Shown: positions 1 to 8,825, counted from the stretch's first letter. The stretch: 64,000 nucleotides of DNA from Saccharofermentans sp. (GCA_024692235.1 JAILMW010000002.1:1-64000), one strand, 5' to 3'. Translations and numbers: made by a program. The notes: generated by a model not told the origin, from the sequence alone.

Positions 1-1
1 T

Positions 2-907
2 AATCAGACAGAAGATCTGCAGATAGATAAAGACGATGTTGAAGAGAAGTTTAAACAGCGTTTAAGAGATCAGAATGAAGAGCATAACGGCGGTTCATTC
101 TGGATCGGAACCATGGGTAAGACATCATTCGGTAACATGGGCGGCAATGTCGGCGGTGTGAGAGTCGGCGGTCAGACCGGTTATCAGAGTGCTTTTTCTG
201 TTGTGGGCGCCAGAAAATATCGTGATTTCAGAGACGACAGAGTTATGGATAACAGGCAATTTCAGCTTGCATTCAGAAGGCTCAGACAGTTTTCCGCAAA
301 TCTTGATATTCCCGAGACGGAGCTTGACATCGATAAGACAGTAGACACCACATGCAAGCGCGGCGGATGCCTGTCCATCGAGATGAAAAAGCCTAGGAAG
401 AATTCGGTAAAGCTTATGCTCCTTATGGACAGCGGCGGAACCATGATCCCTTATTCTTCGCTGCTGAACGATCTTTTTCAGTCTGTGAATAAATCAAACC
501 ATTATAAAGATGTTAAATGCTATTATTTCCATAACTGCATTTACAATCATCTGTATAAAACACCGGAATGTGAAAACGGTGACTGGGTTGAAACCGAGTG
601 GCTGTTCAGAAATGCTGACAGCGATTATAAAGTTATCATAGTCGGCGATGCGGCTATGGCACCGGAGGAACTATATTCCGATACCGGAAATTACAGGGGA
701 CCAAACGGTGGTCTTTCCGGTTATGAATGGCTTAAACTCGTAAAGAGACATTACAAGAAAGTGGTTTGGCTGAACCCTAAGATGGCGCCGGGTAAAGCCC
801 CCTGGAGAGAAGCAGAGACTGCATGCAAGGAACTGTTTCCTATGTACAAGCTTACTGTGGCGGGATTAAACAGAGCCATGTATGAGCTTATGTCTCCCAA
901 GAGATAA
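2..907 (+). CDS. VWA-domain CoxE-like protein (5' truncated by window edge)
   Basis: The reading frame is open from base 2, so the ATG at 113 is internal and the true start lies upstream of the window. The visible part begins with a charged stretch, then a glycine-rich linker (FWIGT, GNMGGNVGG), then a region that resembles the C-terminal von Willebrand factor A domain of CoxE/YehP-like proteins. The metal-site segment reads LLMDSGGTM, where the family usually has a D-x-G/S-x-S type motif. YYFHNC, IVGDAAMAP and VVWLNP are also typical of that family. Such proteins often partner a MoxR-type AAA ATPase in metal-centre or complex assembly. The partner would be expected just upstream and cannot be seen here. 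The family call is fairly secure; the cellular role is unknown. Confidence 0.75.
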   Translation, partial: NQTEDLQIDKDDVEEKFKQRLRDQNEEHNGGSFWIGTMGKTSFGNMGGNVGGVRVGGQTGYQSAFSVVGARKYRDFRDDRVMDNRQFQLAFRRLRQFSANLDIPETELDIDKTVDTTCKRGGCLSIEMKKPRKNSVKLMLLMDSGGTMIPYSSLLNDLFQSVNKSNHYKDVKCYYFHNCIYNHLYKTPECENGDWVETEWLFRNADSDYKVIIVGDAAMAPEELYSDTGNYRGPNGGLSGYEWLKLVKRHYKKVVWLNPKMAPGKAPWREAETACKELFPMYKLTVAGLNRAMYELMSPKR

Positions 908-953
908 ATAAAGCAAAAGTCTTTTATGATGTAAAATAATATGGGGTGTGTAT

Positions 954-1556
954 ATGGAAAAGGGGAAATACGATTACAAATCGGGCAATATGCTCATAAA
1001 ACCCACAGATGAAGAAGATGTTTGGAATTCAAAGTGGGATATATATCTTGTTGAAAAAGGCGATCATACCAAGGTTGGCTGGTTTTCATTCGAGGGTGAA
1101 AAAGAAACCGGAACCGTACCTATTCAGATTGAGCTTTTGCCTCTTTACAGAGGAAGAGGACTGGGCACCAATGCTTTAAAAATGGCCAGAGAATGGGCTT
1201 TTTTACACAGAGATGTATACGAGATAGAAGCCTTTGCGGACAGGGAGAATTCTGAATATATCAGTGCTCTTCAAAAGTCGGGATTCATCTACCGCGAGGA
1301 TGCTACGATTTTTAAGAATCAAAATGAAAGGTATTCCGTTGTCCGTCCCAAAACCGTATGGACAGGAATCTATATTGTTATCGGTGTTTTTGTGGGCGTT
1401 GCTCTCGGAATAGTTATCTCGATTCCCTGGGTAGGGCTTGTGATAGGTCTGGGCATTGCCCTTGCTCTTGGAACATATATGGATTCTTCGGAACGCAGAC
1501 ACCGCAGGGATATAACGGGTAATAAATTTGATAAATATAAAACCAAGGGTAAATGA
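954..1556 (+). CDS. GNAT-family acetyltransferase with C-terminal membrane anchor
   Basis: The first 130 or so residues fit a GNAT N-acetyltransferase: PIQIELLPLYRGRGLGTNAL is the beta4-alpha3 acetyl-CoA loop (R/Q-x-x-G-x-G/A type, here RGRGLG), followed by an ISALQKSGF segment typical of the C-terminal half of the fold. Two hydrophobic helices follow (about residues 138-155 and 158-175), then a short basic tail, so the enzyme probably sits on the inner face of the membrane. The GTG at 948 is also in frame, but the GGGGTG at 943-948 is well placed for the ATG at 954, which I prefer. The substrate cannot be told from sequence. No operon partner is obvious; tyrS begins 90 bases later. Confidence 0.72.
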   Translation: MEKGKYDYKSGNMLIKPTDEEDVWNSKWDIYLVEKGDHTKVGWFSFEGEKETGTVPIQIELLPLYRGRGLGTNALKMAREWAFLHRDVYEIEAFADRENSEYISALQKSGFIYREDATIFKNQNERYSVVRPKTVWTGIYIVIGVFVGVALGIVISIPWVGLVIGLGIALALGTYMDSSERRHRRDITGNKFDKYKTKGK

Positions 1557-1645
1557 CATGAAGAATGAAAAGGTATTTTTCCGATACCGTAATATGGATT
1601 GATCGATCGAAACAAAAAATATTATGATATGGAGATATATAAAAA

Positions 1646-2869
1646 ATGCAGATTTATGAAGAATTAAAAGCCAGAGGGCTTATCGCACAGGTAACCGATG
1701 AGGAGCAGATCCGTGAACTTATTAATTCCGGAAAAGCAACCTTCTATATCGGTTTTGACTGTACCGCTGAAAGCCTTACTGCAGGTCATTTTATGGCCCT
1801 TACACTTATGAAACGCCTTCAGATGGCAGGTAACAAACCCATCGCTCTTATCGGCGGAGGAACAACCATGATCGGTGATCCCAGCGGAAGAACCGATATG
1901 AGAAAGATGCTTACCAGAGAGGATATTGACCACAATGCAGAGTGCTTTAAGAAACAGATGGAGAGATTCATCGATTTTTCTGACGGTAAGGCACTTATGG
2001 TAAACAATGCCGATTGGCTCATGAACTTAAATTACATTGACCTTCTTCGCGAGGTTGGTGCTTGCTTTTCGGTTAATAACATGCTCCGTGCGGAGTGTTA
2101 CAAACAGCGTATGGAGAAGGGACTTTCCTTCCTTGAGTTCAACTACATGATCATGCAGTCTTACGACTTCTACTATATGTTCCAGAAGTATAACTGTAAC
2201 CTCGAGTTCGGCGGCGACGATCAGTGGAGCAATATGCTCGGCGGTACAGAGCTCATCCGTCGTAAGCTCGGCAAGGATGCTCACGCTATGACTATCACTC
2301 TCCTTACCGATTCTCAGGGCAAGAAGATGGGTAAGACAGCAGGTAATGCAGTATGGCTCGATCCTGCTAAGACATCCCCTTACGAGTTCTTCCAGTACTG
2401 GAGAAATGTAGGCGACCAGGATGTAATGAAGTGCATAAGGATGCTTACTTTTATTCCCATCGAGCAGATCGATGAGATGGATAAGTGGGATGATTCAAGG
2501 ATCAACGAGAAGAAGGAGATCCTTGCATTCGAACTTACTAAGCTCGTTCACGGTGAAGAAGAGGCCAATAAGGCTAAGGATGCTTCACACTCACTCTTTG
2601 CAGGCGGCGGAGACGATTCCAATATGCCTACATCAGAGTTCGCTGATTCCGATATCCCCGAGGAGGGCATCCTTGTCGCAGATCTTATGGTAAAGATGGA
2701 GATCGCCAAGAGTAAGGGCGAAGCTAAGAGACTTATTGAGCAGGGCGGTGTTACCATCGACGGCGAGAAGGTAACAGGCATCGATGCTTCAGTCTCCAAG
2801 GCTTCTCTTAAGGAAGGCGTAAAGGTAAGGAAGGGTAAGAAGGTCTACAAGAAGGCCGTTATCGTCTGA
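1646..2869 (+). CDS. tyrS: tyrosine--tRNA ligase
   Basis: Class I aminoacyl-tRNA synthetase that charges tRNA-Tyr in the cytoplasm. The Rossmann-fold signature appears as GHFM at residues 47-50 (HIGH position) and the KMSKS position as KMGKT at residues 227-231, both in the form common to bacterial TyrRS. The tyrosine-pocket region FDCTAES and the FGGDDQWSNM segment are present. The C-terminal 65 or so residues (around MEIAKSKGEAKRLIEQGG) are an S4 RNA-binding domain. Length of 407 residues is normal. A GGAG at 1632-1635 lies about 10 bases before the ATG. No T-box is visible in the 90-base gap upstream, unlike many clostridial tyrS genes. A Rho-independent terminator follows. Confidence 0.97.
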   Translation: MQIYEELKARGLIAQVTDEEQIRELINSGKATFYIGFDCTAESLTAGHFMALTLMKRLQMAGNKPIALIGGGTTMIGDPSGRTDMRKMLTREDIDHNAECFKKQMERFIDFSDGKALMVNNADWLMNLNYIDLLREVGACFSVNNMLRAECYKQRMEKGLSFLEFNYMIMQSYDFYYMFQKYNCNLEFGGDDQWSNMLGGTELIRRKLGKDAHAMTITLLTDSQGKKMGKTAGNAVWLDPAKTSPYEFFQYWRNVGDQDVMKCIRMLTFIPIEQIDEMDKWDDSRINEKKEILAFELTKLVHGEEEANKAKDASHSLFAGGGDDSNMPTSEFADSDIPEEGILVADLMVKMEIAKSKGEAKRLIEQGGVTIDGEKVTGIDASVSKASLKEGVKVRKGKKVYKKAVIV

Positions 2870-2893
2870 TATCAGCAATAAAATACGGATAAG

Positions 2894-2927
2894 ACTGCTC
2901 TGTCATCTGATGGCGGGGCAGTTTTTG
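2894..2927 (+). terminator. Rho-independent terminator after tyrS
   Basis: A 9-bp stem with GU pairs (ACTGCTCTG at 2894-2902 with CGGGGCAGT at 2914-2922) is followed directly by a run of T. It ends the tyrS transcript. Confidence 0.8.
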
Positions 2928-3221
2928 TTTGTCTTTGTTATTTATCACGGATGTTGTGACAAATCGGCTTTTGTTTCAGTTAAAGAGCTTCTGTAACAGC
3001 TCATGCTATAATTCGGATGATTCAATAACTGCGGCACTTTGAGATTGATATATGCAAGTCGATATATGTCCGAGAAAGTATAACGTAATATCGATTTATA
3101 TCTATCGGATCAATAAACATGAGCCTTTTACAATCGAAACGATCAGCGATATAATCCAAAATGAGATTTGAGAAAGTTTATTAAAGTAATGGTCATGTGA
3201 CCAGAGGGTAAGTTAGGAATT
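2928..3221 (+). promoter_or_regulatory. Gene-free leader with extended -10 promoter ahead of the Na/Pi cotransporter gene
   Basis: No coding sequence is seen here. An extended -10 element TGC-TATAAT lies at 3004-3012, and an inverted repeat GAGCT...AGCTC (2985-3002) overlaps where a -35 box would be, so it could be an operator. If that promoter is used, the transcript has a 5' leader of roughly 200 bases. The leader holds a direct repeat GATATATG (about 3047-3054 and 3060-3067) and a small inverted repeat GGTCA-TG-TGACC at 3191-3202 just before the weak ribosome-binding site TTAGGAA. No terminator or known riboswitch is recognised. Confidence 0.4.
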
Positions 3222-4985
3222 ATGGATATTTTTTCTTTTGTTCAGTTATTCGGCGGACTTGCATTCTTTCTTTACGGAATGAAGCTCTTGTCCGATTCGC
3301 TCAAGAAGACTGCAGGCGGCAGACTTGAGAAGTTATTAAGAAAAGCTACTGATAATCCATTCAAAGGATTGGCAATAGGTGCGATCATAACGATCGCCAT
3401 TCAGTCATCTTCGGCGATGACGGTTATGCTCGTCGGTTTTGTTAACTCGGGCATCATGGATCTGGGACAGACGATCGGTGTTATCTTCGGATCCGATATC
3501 GGTACTACTCTTACCGCATGGATCCTGTCATTGTCCGGTATCGACAGTAAGGACAACATATTCCTCAAGCTCTTAGAGCCCAAGTGCTTCTCGCTTATAT
3601 TCGCTCTTATCGGTATTCTCCTTATCATGGCTTCCAAGAAGCAGAAGAAGAAGGAGATCGGTACAATGCTCGTCGGCTTCGCGATCCTTATGCAGGGAAT
3701 GACCATGATGTCAGGATCTATGGCTCCTCTTCGCGAGATGGAGAGCTTCACCAAGATACTTACGGCATTCAATAATCCTCTTCTCGGTGTACTTGCCGGC
3801 ACGGTAGTTACAGGTGTTATCCAGAGCTCCGCTGCATCTATCGGTATCTTGCAGAGTATCTCCCTTACGGGAAAGCTTACATGGGGAATGGCTATACCGA
3901 TCATCATGGGTGCCAACATCGGTACATGTATGACGGCGATACTTTCTTCTATCGGTGTAAGTAAGGATGCTAAGAGAGTTACCGCTATCCACGTTGCCAT
4001 TAAGGTCATAGGTACTATTATCTGGCTCGTTGTATTCTACAGTGTTGTTTCAGTCGTAGACTTCGAATTCATGGACAAGGAGATAGGTGTCGTAGGTATC
4101 GCCGTATTCCATTCCATATTCAATATCGTTAATACTATCCTTCTGTTCCCGTTCAGCAAGCAGCTTGAGAAGCTTGCAAGAGTTATCGTAAAGGCAAGCG
4201 ACGAGGAGAAGGAGATGATCCTCGACGAGAGACTTATGCTTACTCCTACGATCGCCGTAGGTGAATCCGCCAACTTCGTTACTAAGATGTTCACCAATGT
4301 TAGGACCGGACTTGATAAAGCTACCGACTTGCTCGTGAACGGTTTTAACAGTGAAGACTTCGAAGCCATCATGGCTAATGAGGAGAAGATCGACAGCTAC
4401 GAGGACCATATCGGTTCTTATCTTATGAAGCTTACAACTGAGCATCACCTTAACGAGGACGATAAGAGGAGTTCTTCCAAGATGCTTCAGGTAATTGGTG
4501 AGTTCGAGCGATTAGGCGACCATGCTTCTTATATGGCTAAGTCCGCCGAAGAGCTCAGGAGCAAGAATATCAGCTTCTCTCCTGCCGCTAAGGAAGAGCT
4601 GGACAGAATATTGCCCGCGGTACGCGAAGTGTATTCCATGGCTATTAAGTGCTATGAGTCAGGTAAGCCTGAGGATGCAATGGATATAGGCCCCCTCCGT
4701 ATCGTTATCTCAGAGATGTGCGAGGCTTTCAAAGCTTCCCATGTAGATCGTCTCTCGGACGGTGTATGTACCGTTGAGCAGGGATTTGTGTTCAACGATA
4801 TCCTTTACAGCTGCGGCCGTATCGCGGATCACAGCATGAATATAGCCGCAGTCGTATACAGATTTGCTACTTCCGACAGCAGCAATACCGCTTACATGCA
4901 TGACTTTAAGCAGAAGACAGGTTCTTCATCCGAGGTCAGCTATCAGAAATATTTCGATAAGTATATGAGTGGCGCAAAGTCCTGA
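3222..4985 (+). CDS. Na/Pi cotransporter family protein with PhoU-like domain
   Basis: Membrane protein of 587 residues resembling NptA/YjbB-type sodium-phosphate cotransporters. The N-terminal half carries two inverted Na/Pi repeats, each with the signature glutamine-serine motif: IQSSSAM near residues 66-72 and IQSSAAS near residues 201-207. About eight hydrophobic segments lie before residue 340. The C-terminal half (about 350-560) is cytoplasmic, mostly helical and PhoU-like (GEFERLGDHASYMA; ...YSCGRIADHSMNIA), a combination common in Bacillota. The predicted role is sodium-driven phosphate uptake or export. The gene stands alone, with its own leader upstream and a strong terminator downstream. 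A regulatory or export role is also possible. Confidence 0.9.
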   Translation: MDIFSFVQLFGGLAFFLYGMKLLSDSLKKTAGGRLEKLLRKATDNPFKGLAIGAIITIAIQSSSAMTVMLVGFVNSGIMDLGQTIGVIFGSDIGTTLTAWILSLSGIDSKDNIFLKLLEPKCFSLIFALIGILLIMASKKQKKKEIGTMLVGFAILMQGMTMMSGSMAPLREMESFTKILTAFNNPLLGVLAGTVVTGVIQSSAASIGILQSISLTGKLTWGMAIPIIMGANIGTCMTAILSSIGVSKDAKRVTAIHVAIKVIGTIIWLVVFYSVVSVVDFEFMDKEIGVVGIAVFHSIFNIVNTILLFPFSKQLEKLARVIVKASDEEKEMILDERLMLTPTIAVGESANFVTKMFTNVRTGLDKATDLLVNGFNSEDFEAIMANEEKIDSYEDHIGSYLMKLTTEHHLNEDDKRSSSKMLQVIGEFERLGDHASYMAKSAEELRSKNISFSPAAKEELDRILPAVREVYSMAIKCYESGKPEDAMDIGPLRIVISEMCEAFKASHVDRLSDGVCTVEQGFVFNDILYSCGRIADHSMNIAAVVYRFATSDSSNTAYMHDFKQKTGSSSEVSYQKYFDKYMSGAKS

Positions 4986-5014
4986 TATCGAGATCCTTTA
5001 TAACATTGTGTGAT

Positions 5015-5060
5015 ACACCTCGGATACAGTCTTCGTATCCGGGGTGTTTATGTTATTTAT
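5015..5060 (+). terminator. Strong hairpin terminator after the Na/Pi cotransporter gene
   Basis: A 13-bp stem (ACACCTCGGATAC at 5015-5027 with GTATCCGGGGTGT at 5035-5047, one GU pair) is followed by a T-rich but interrupted tract. Confidence 0.75.
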
Positions 5061-5108
5061 GAACCTTTTTCTCTATGCGGAAATACGCCCTTTTCGATAC
5101 GATTTTTA

Positions 5109-5137
5109 TTGTAAGAGGTCTCAAAATTTGTTATCAT
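5109..5137 (+). promoter_or_regulatory. Sigma-70 type promoter for the SPFH gene
   Basis: TTGTAA (5109-5114) and TATCAT (5132-5137) are separated by 17 bases, and TG-n precedes the -10 box. The start codon is 50 bases downstream with GGAGG at about 5173-5177. Confidence 0.6.
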
Positions 5138-5187
5138 TTGTAACGGAAGGTTATGAACTTTCACTAATAGTATGGAGGAATTGAAAA

Positions 5188-6564
5188 ATGGGATTGATTA
5201 GTATGGTAAAGGGCGTCGTCGGAGGCGCTATCGGCATTGCCGGTTCTTCTATCAGCTCTGAGCTCAGAGATCAGATAAGAGAAGTATTTACCTGTGATTC
5301 ACTTGGACAGAACGTTCTTGTAAGAAAGGGCGCAGTAAGACGTACGGCAGACGGTAAGAATAAGGGTAATGAGGATATTATCTCTTCCGGATCCATCATC
5401 ATGGTTCCCGAGAGCACGGCTCTTATCCTTGTTGACGGTGGTCAGATCGTTGATTTCACGACTGAGGCCGGTTACTACAGATGGGATTCTTCAACATCTC
5501 CTTCCATGATCACATCTTCTTCATGGGCAGAGTTCAAGGAGAGAGTAGGCAAGACAGTTGCTGATACATGGGAGCGTATGACAGCAGGAGGAACACTTAC
5601 AAAGCAGCAGAGAGTTTACTTTGTTAACCTTCTTCCTATCAGGGATAACAAGTTCGGATCTTCCGCACCTATCTCTTATGCAGACCCCGAGTACAGACAG
5701 ATCTATATCCGTCTTAACGGTGTGTTCTCATATCAGATCCAGGATCCCGTTACATTCTTCAGAGGTGTAGCAGGTAACGTTACAGGTGATTATCTTGCAT
5801 CCGAGTTCATGGGTACTGTTACAGATCCCAGACAGCCCAGGATCGAGTTCACTGATCATATTACCGAAGTTCTTAACAGATTGGGTGGCCAGGACAAGAT
5901 CATGTTCGCTAACCTTCCTTCTGAGCAGACAAGACTTCGTCAGTATATGCAGGAGTGTCTCGATGAAGATTGGCTTAAGCTTCGCGGTATCGTAGTTGAG
6001 ACAGTTGCAATCGGCGGAATCACTCCTGACGAGAAGTCCCGTGCAAGGATCGAAGAGGTCGATAACGCTAAGCTTTACGGATCTGATCCTAATGCTCTTG
6101 CCGCTCAGGTTGCTCTCGGCCAGACAGAGGCTATGAAGGCTGCAGGTGCAAACTCCGCAGGCGCAGCTACAGGCCTTATGGGTCTTGGTATGATGGGCGG
6201 TGTTGCAGGTGCTAACGGCGGTACTGCAGCAGCATTTAATTTCTTAGGTCAGCAGCAGCAGGCTCAGCAGGCAGCTCCCGCAGCAGCAGCAGCGGCTCCC
6301 GCAGCTAACAGCTGGACATGCGAGTGCGGTGCAGTAAATACAGGTAACTTCTGTGCTCAGTGCGGTAAGGCTAAGCCCGCTCCCGCAGCTCCTGCAGGTT
6401 CTTGGACATGTGAGTGCGGTGCAGTTAATACCGGTAAGTTCTGCCCTCAGTGCGGTAAGGCAGCTCCCGCAGCAGCTCCCGCTAAGTGCCCTAAGTGCGG
6501 TTACACACCTGCAGACGGAATCCTTCCTAAGTTCTGCCCTGAGTGTGGTAACAAGAACGAGTAA
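5188..6564 (+). CDS. SPFH-domain protein with C-terminal zinc ribbons (YdjI-like)
   Basis: The first 300 residues form an SPFH (stomatin/prohibitin/flotillin) domain of the soluble YdjI/virion-core-like type: no strong membrane helix, with SGSIIMVPESTALILVDGGQI, DPEYRQIYIRLNGVFSYQI and the segment ending GGITPDEKSRARIEEVDNAK recognisable. A low-complexity linker rich in G, A, Q and P (about 310-373) follows. The tail carries three zinc ribbons: two near-identical CECGAVNTGxFCxQCGK units (about 377-396 and 408-427) and a CPKCGY...FCPECG unit at the end. Relatives are often linked to membrane stress or lipid-domain organisation; the exact role here is unknown. Codon use is strongly biased, suggesting high expression. 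The gene is monocistronic between its own promoter and terminator. Confidence 0.88.
   Translation: MGLISMVKGVVGGAIGIAGSSISSELRDQIREVFTCDSLGQNVLVRKGAVRRTADGKNKGNEDIISSGSIIMVPESTALILVDGGQIVDFTTEAGYYRWDSSTSPSMITSSSWAEFKERVGKTVADTWERMTAGGTLTKQQRVYFVNLLPIRDNKFGSSAPISYADPEYRQIYIRLNGVFSYQIQDPVTFFRGVAGNVTGDYLASEFMGTVTDPRQPRIEFTDHITEVLNRLGGQDKIMFANLPSEQTRLRQYMQECLDEDWLKLRGIVVETVAIGGITPDEKSRARIEEVDNAKLYGSDPNALAAQVALGQTEAMKAAGANSAGAATGLMGLGMMGGVAGANGGTAAAFNFLGQQQQAQQAAPAAAAAAPAANSWTCECGAVNTGNFCAQCGKAKPAPAAPAGSWTCECGAVNTGKFCPQCGKAAPAAAPAKCPKCGYTPADGILPKFCPECGNKNE
6313..6468 (+). repeat. Tandem duplicated zinc-ribbon module within the SPFH gene
   Basis: Two copies of a roughly 66-base unit (6313-6378 and 6403-6468) encode the same zinc ribbon with only a few base differences, joined by an Ala/Pro linker. 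This looks like a recent in-frame duplication. Confidence 0.7.
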
Positions 6565-6596
6565 TAGTCTTAGTACTACAGTTCGAAGTAATTACG

Positions 6597-6624
6597 GAGG
6601 TGTCTCGCAAGAGGCACCTCTTTT
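6597..6624 (+). terminator. Rho-independent terminator after the SPFH gene
   Basis: GAGGTGTCTC (6597-6606), tetraloop GCAA, GAGGCACCTC (6611-6620), then TTTT. The stem is 10 bp with one GU pair. Confidence 0.88.
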
Positions 6625-6689
6625 ATATGTCAGAATCACCAAAAACGGTTCCGTAGCACAAAAGAGCTAAGAAAATGGTTATTTTTTGT

Positions 6690-6718
6690 TTGCAGGTGTC
6701 AGGAAATTGTTCTAAAAT
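6690..6718 (+). promoter_or_regulatory. Promoter for the ferredoxin oxidoreductase operon
   Basis: TTGCAG (6690-6695) and TAAAAT (6713-6718) are separated by 17 bases, 33 bases before the first start codon. Confidence 0.6.
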
Positions 6719-6750
6719 ACATGGGTTATCAAAATGAAGGGGAAAAGTAT

Positions 6751-6957
6751 ATGGCAAAAGTTACGTTTAGAGACGATCTTTGCAAGGGCTGCGGTCTTTG
6801 CGTCTATGCCTGCCCCAAGAAGATCCTTGAACTCGATAAGAGCAGACTTAACGATAAGGGTTACCACCCCGCTGTCTGCACGGATCCGGATTCATGCATC
6901 GGCTGTACTTTCTGTGCAGTTCAGTGCCCCGACTCCGTAATCACTGTTGAAAGGTAA
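6751..6957 (+). CDS. vorD: 2-oxoacid:ferredoxin oxidoreductase, ferredoxin-like subunit
   Basis: Small 68-residue protein with two 4Fe-4S binding motifs, [13 protein letters not shown] and [13 protein letters not shown], and nothing else, matching the ferredoxin-like delta subunit of four-subunit 2-oxoacid oxidoreductases. It passes electrons from the thiamine-pyrophosphate subunit to ferredoxin. An in-frame ATG at 6721 exists, but GAAGGGG at 6736-6742 fits the ATG at 6751, and [14 protein letters not shown] is the usual N-terminus. It is the first gene of a tightly packed four-gene operon; the next gene starts 12 bases later. The symbol follows the valine/2-oxoisovalerate naming; 2-oxoglutarate specificity (KorD) is possible. 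Confidence 0.9.
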   Translation: MAKVTFRDDLCKGCGLCVYACPKKILELDKSRLNDKGYHPAVCTDPDSCIGCTFCAVQCPDSVITVER

Positions 6958-6969
6958 GGTCTTGGAACT

Positions 6970-8058
6970 ATGGCTAACAAGAAAGTATTGATGAAAGGTA
7001 ACGAAGTAATCGCAGAAGCTGCTCTTCGCGCAGGCTGCCGCAACTACTTTGGATATCCTATTACACCTCAGACAGAGGTTATGCATTATATGGCTAAGAA
7101 GATGGTTCAGATCGGCGGTAACTTCGTACAGGCCGAGAGTGAAGTATCAGCCATCAACATGGTCTACGGTGCCGCAGCTGCAGGTGCCAGAGTCATGACA
7201 TCTTCATCTTCTCCGGGAATCTCCCTGAAGCAGGAGGGTATCTCCTACATCGCAGGAGCAGAGCTTCCCGCAGTTTGCGTTAATATCGTAAGAGCAGGCC
7301 CGGGTCTCGGCGGTATCCTTCCTTCACAGGGTGACTACTGGCAGGCTACAAAGGGCGGCGGACACGGTGACTACAGAAATCTCGTCATCGCTCCCGCTTC
7401 CGTTCAGGAGCTCTATGAGCTTACTGTCGAGGCATTTAACCTCGCTGATAAGTACAGAATGCTCGTAATGATCCTGGGTGACGGTACCCTGGGTCAGATG
7501 ATGGAGCCTGTTCTCTTCCGTGACGAAGAGCCTATCGAGAAGATCGAGAAGCCCTGGGCTGCAGTGGGCAGAGGCGGCAGAGAGAAGCACAATACCGTTA
7601 CTTCCATCTATATCGATCCCGATGATCTTGAGGCTAAGAACCACGAGCTTCAGGATAAGTATAAGTATATTGAGGAGAACGAGGTAAGATACGAAGCTTA
7701 CGGTCTTGAGGATGCAGAGATCGTCATCACTGCTTTCTCCACATGCTCCAGAATCTGTAAGAACGTTATCAAGCAGGCAGCTGAGCAGGGTATCAAGGTC
7801 GGTATGATCAGACCTATTACTCTCTGGCCTTTTCCTAAGGATATCATCCGTGAGACTGCAGCAAGAGACAACGTTAAGGCTTTCCTTGATGTTGAGCTTT
7901 CCGCAGGTCAGATGGTAGAGGATGTTGAGCTTGCAGTATCAGGCAAGAAGCCCGTTCACTTCTACGGAAGAATGGGCGGTAACCTTCCTACACAGAAGGA
8001 GATCCTCGATAAGATCATCGCTATCCACAATAATCCCAACGAAGGAGGTAGAGGTTAA
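6970..8058 (+). CDS. vorB: 2-oxoacid:ferredoxin oxidoreductase subunit alpha (VorB type)
   Basis: The 362-residue pyrimidine-binding subunit of a multi-subunit ferredoxin oxidoreductase. The N-terminus (KVLMKGNEVIAEAALRAGCRNYFGYPITPQTE) is characteristic; GYPITPQ is the conserved substrate/TPP-region motif. The C-terminal region GMIRPITLWPFP and VELSAGQM is the transketolase C-like domain. The enzyme oxidatively decarboxylates a 2-oxoacid with CoA to acyl-CoA, reducing ferredoxin, or runs in reverse. It most resembles proteins annotated as 3-methyl-2-oxobutanoate dehydrogenase VorB. With citrate synthase and aconitase in the same window, a 2-oxoglutarate substrate (KorA) cannot be excluded. 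Its stop overlaps the next start by one base. Confidence 0.9.
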   Translation: MANKKVLMKGNEVIAEAALRAGCRNYFGYPITPQTEVMHYMAKKMVQIGGNFVQAESEVSAINMVYGAAAAGARVMTSSSSPGISLKQEGISYIAGAELPAVCVNIVRAGPGLGGILPSQGDYWQATKGGGHGDYRNLVIAPASVQELYELTVEAFNLADKYRMLVMILGDGTLGQMMEPVLFRDEEPIEKIEKPWAAVGRGGREKHNTVTSIYIDPDDLEAKNHELQDKYKYIEENEVRYEAYGLEDAEIVITAFSTCSRICKNVIKQAAEQGIKVGMIRPITLWPFPKDIIRETAARDNVKAFLDVELSAGQMVEDVELAVSGKKPVHFYGRMGGNLPTQKEILDKIIAIHNNPNEGGRG

Positions 8059-8825
8059 TGGCTGTAGTATTCGAGCCTACAAAGGGCCTTACAGATAAGC
8101 CGTTCCATTACTGCCCCGGTTGTAATCACGGTATTATTCACAGAATCATCGCAGAGTCCATGGTGGAGCTTGGTATCCTTGAGGACACTGTATCCGTAGC
8201 ATCCGTAGGATGTACATATAACAGCTACGATTACTTTGCATGTGATGCGGTTCAGGCTGCTCACGGTAGAGCTCCCGCTGTTGCAACAGGTATCAAGAGA
8301 ACATTAAAGGACAAGATCGTCTTCACATATCAGGGTGACGGTGACCTTGCATCCATCGGTACTGCCGAGATCATCCACGCAGCTGCAAGAGGAGAGAAGA
8401 TCACTGCTTTCTTCGTTAATAATGCTGTTTACGGTATGACATCCGGTCAGATGGCTCCTACGACGCTCCTCGGACAGGTAACTACAACATCTCCTTTCGG
8501 TAGAGATGCTTCTTACCAGGGTTATCCCATCAATGTATCCGAGCTCATCTCTCAGCTTACGGGTGCAGTATATGTAGAGCGCGTATGCCTTACGGACTTT
8601 AAGAATATCCAGAATGCCAAGAAGGCTGTTCAGAAGGCTTTCAAGGTTCAGCAGGCAGGTCTCGGATTCTCAATGGTAGAATTCCTTTCCACTTGTCCCA
8701 CTAACTGGGGTAAGGAGCCTGTAGAGTCTATGGAGTGGCTTAAGGAAAAGATGATCCCTCAGTATCCTTTAGGATGCTTCAAGGGTGCTGACATCGACTT
8801 CAGTAAGAAGGAGGCACAGGCATGA
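8058..8825 (+). CDS. vorA: 2-oxoacid:ferredoxin oxidoreductase, TPP-binding subunit beta
   Basis: The 255-residue thiamine-pyrophosphate subunit. CPGCNHG near residue 19 is the usual N-terminal cysteine motif. The TPP/Mg motif GDGDLASIG...VNNAVYGMTSGQMAPTT starts near residue 94. It carries out the decarboxylation step together with the alpha subunit. The start overlaps the alpha-subunit stop (TAATG), and the end overlaps the gamma subunit by four bases (ATGA), implying translational coupling and matched subunit amounts. GAGGTAGAGG just upstream serves as ribosome-binding site. Confidence 0.9.
   Translation: MAVVFEPTKGLTDKPFHYCPGCNHGIIHRIIAESMVELGILEDTVSVASVGCTYNSYDYFACDAVQAAHGRAPAVATGIKRTLKDKIVFTYQGDGDLASIGTAEIIHAAARGEKITAFFVNNAVYGMTSGQMAPTTLLGQVTTTSPFGRDASYQGYPINVSELISQLTGAVYVERVCLTDFKNIQNAKKAVQKAFKVQQAGLGFSMVEFLSTCPTNWGKEPVESMEWLKEKMIPQYPLGCFKGADIDFSKKEAQA

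Noticed and set aside
3401..4009. Open frame of about 200 codons antisense to the Na/Pi cotransporter
   Set aside because: Hydrophobic mirror image of the membrane helices; no start signal or motif.
6256..6306. GCAGCAGCAG-type stretches resembling a trinucleotide microsatellite
   Set aside because: Short, in frame, and part of the Ala/Gln linker of the SPFH protein.
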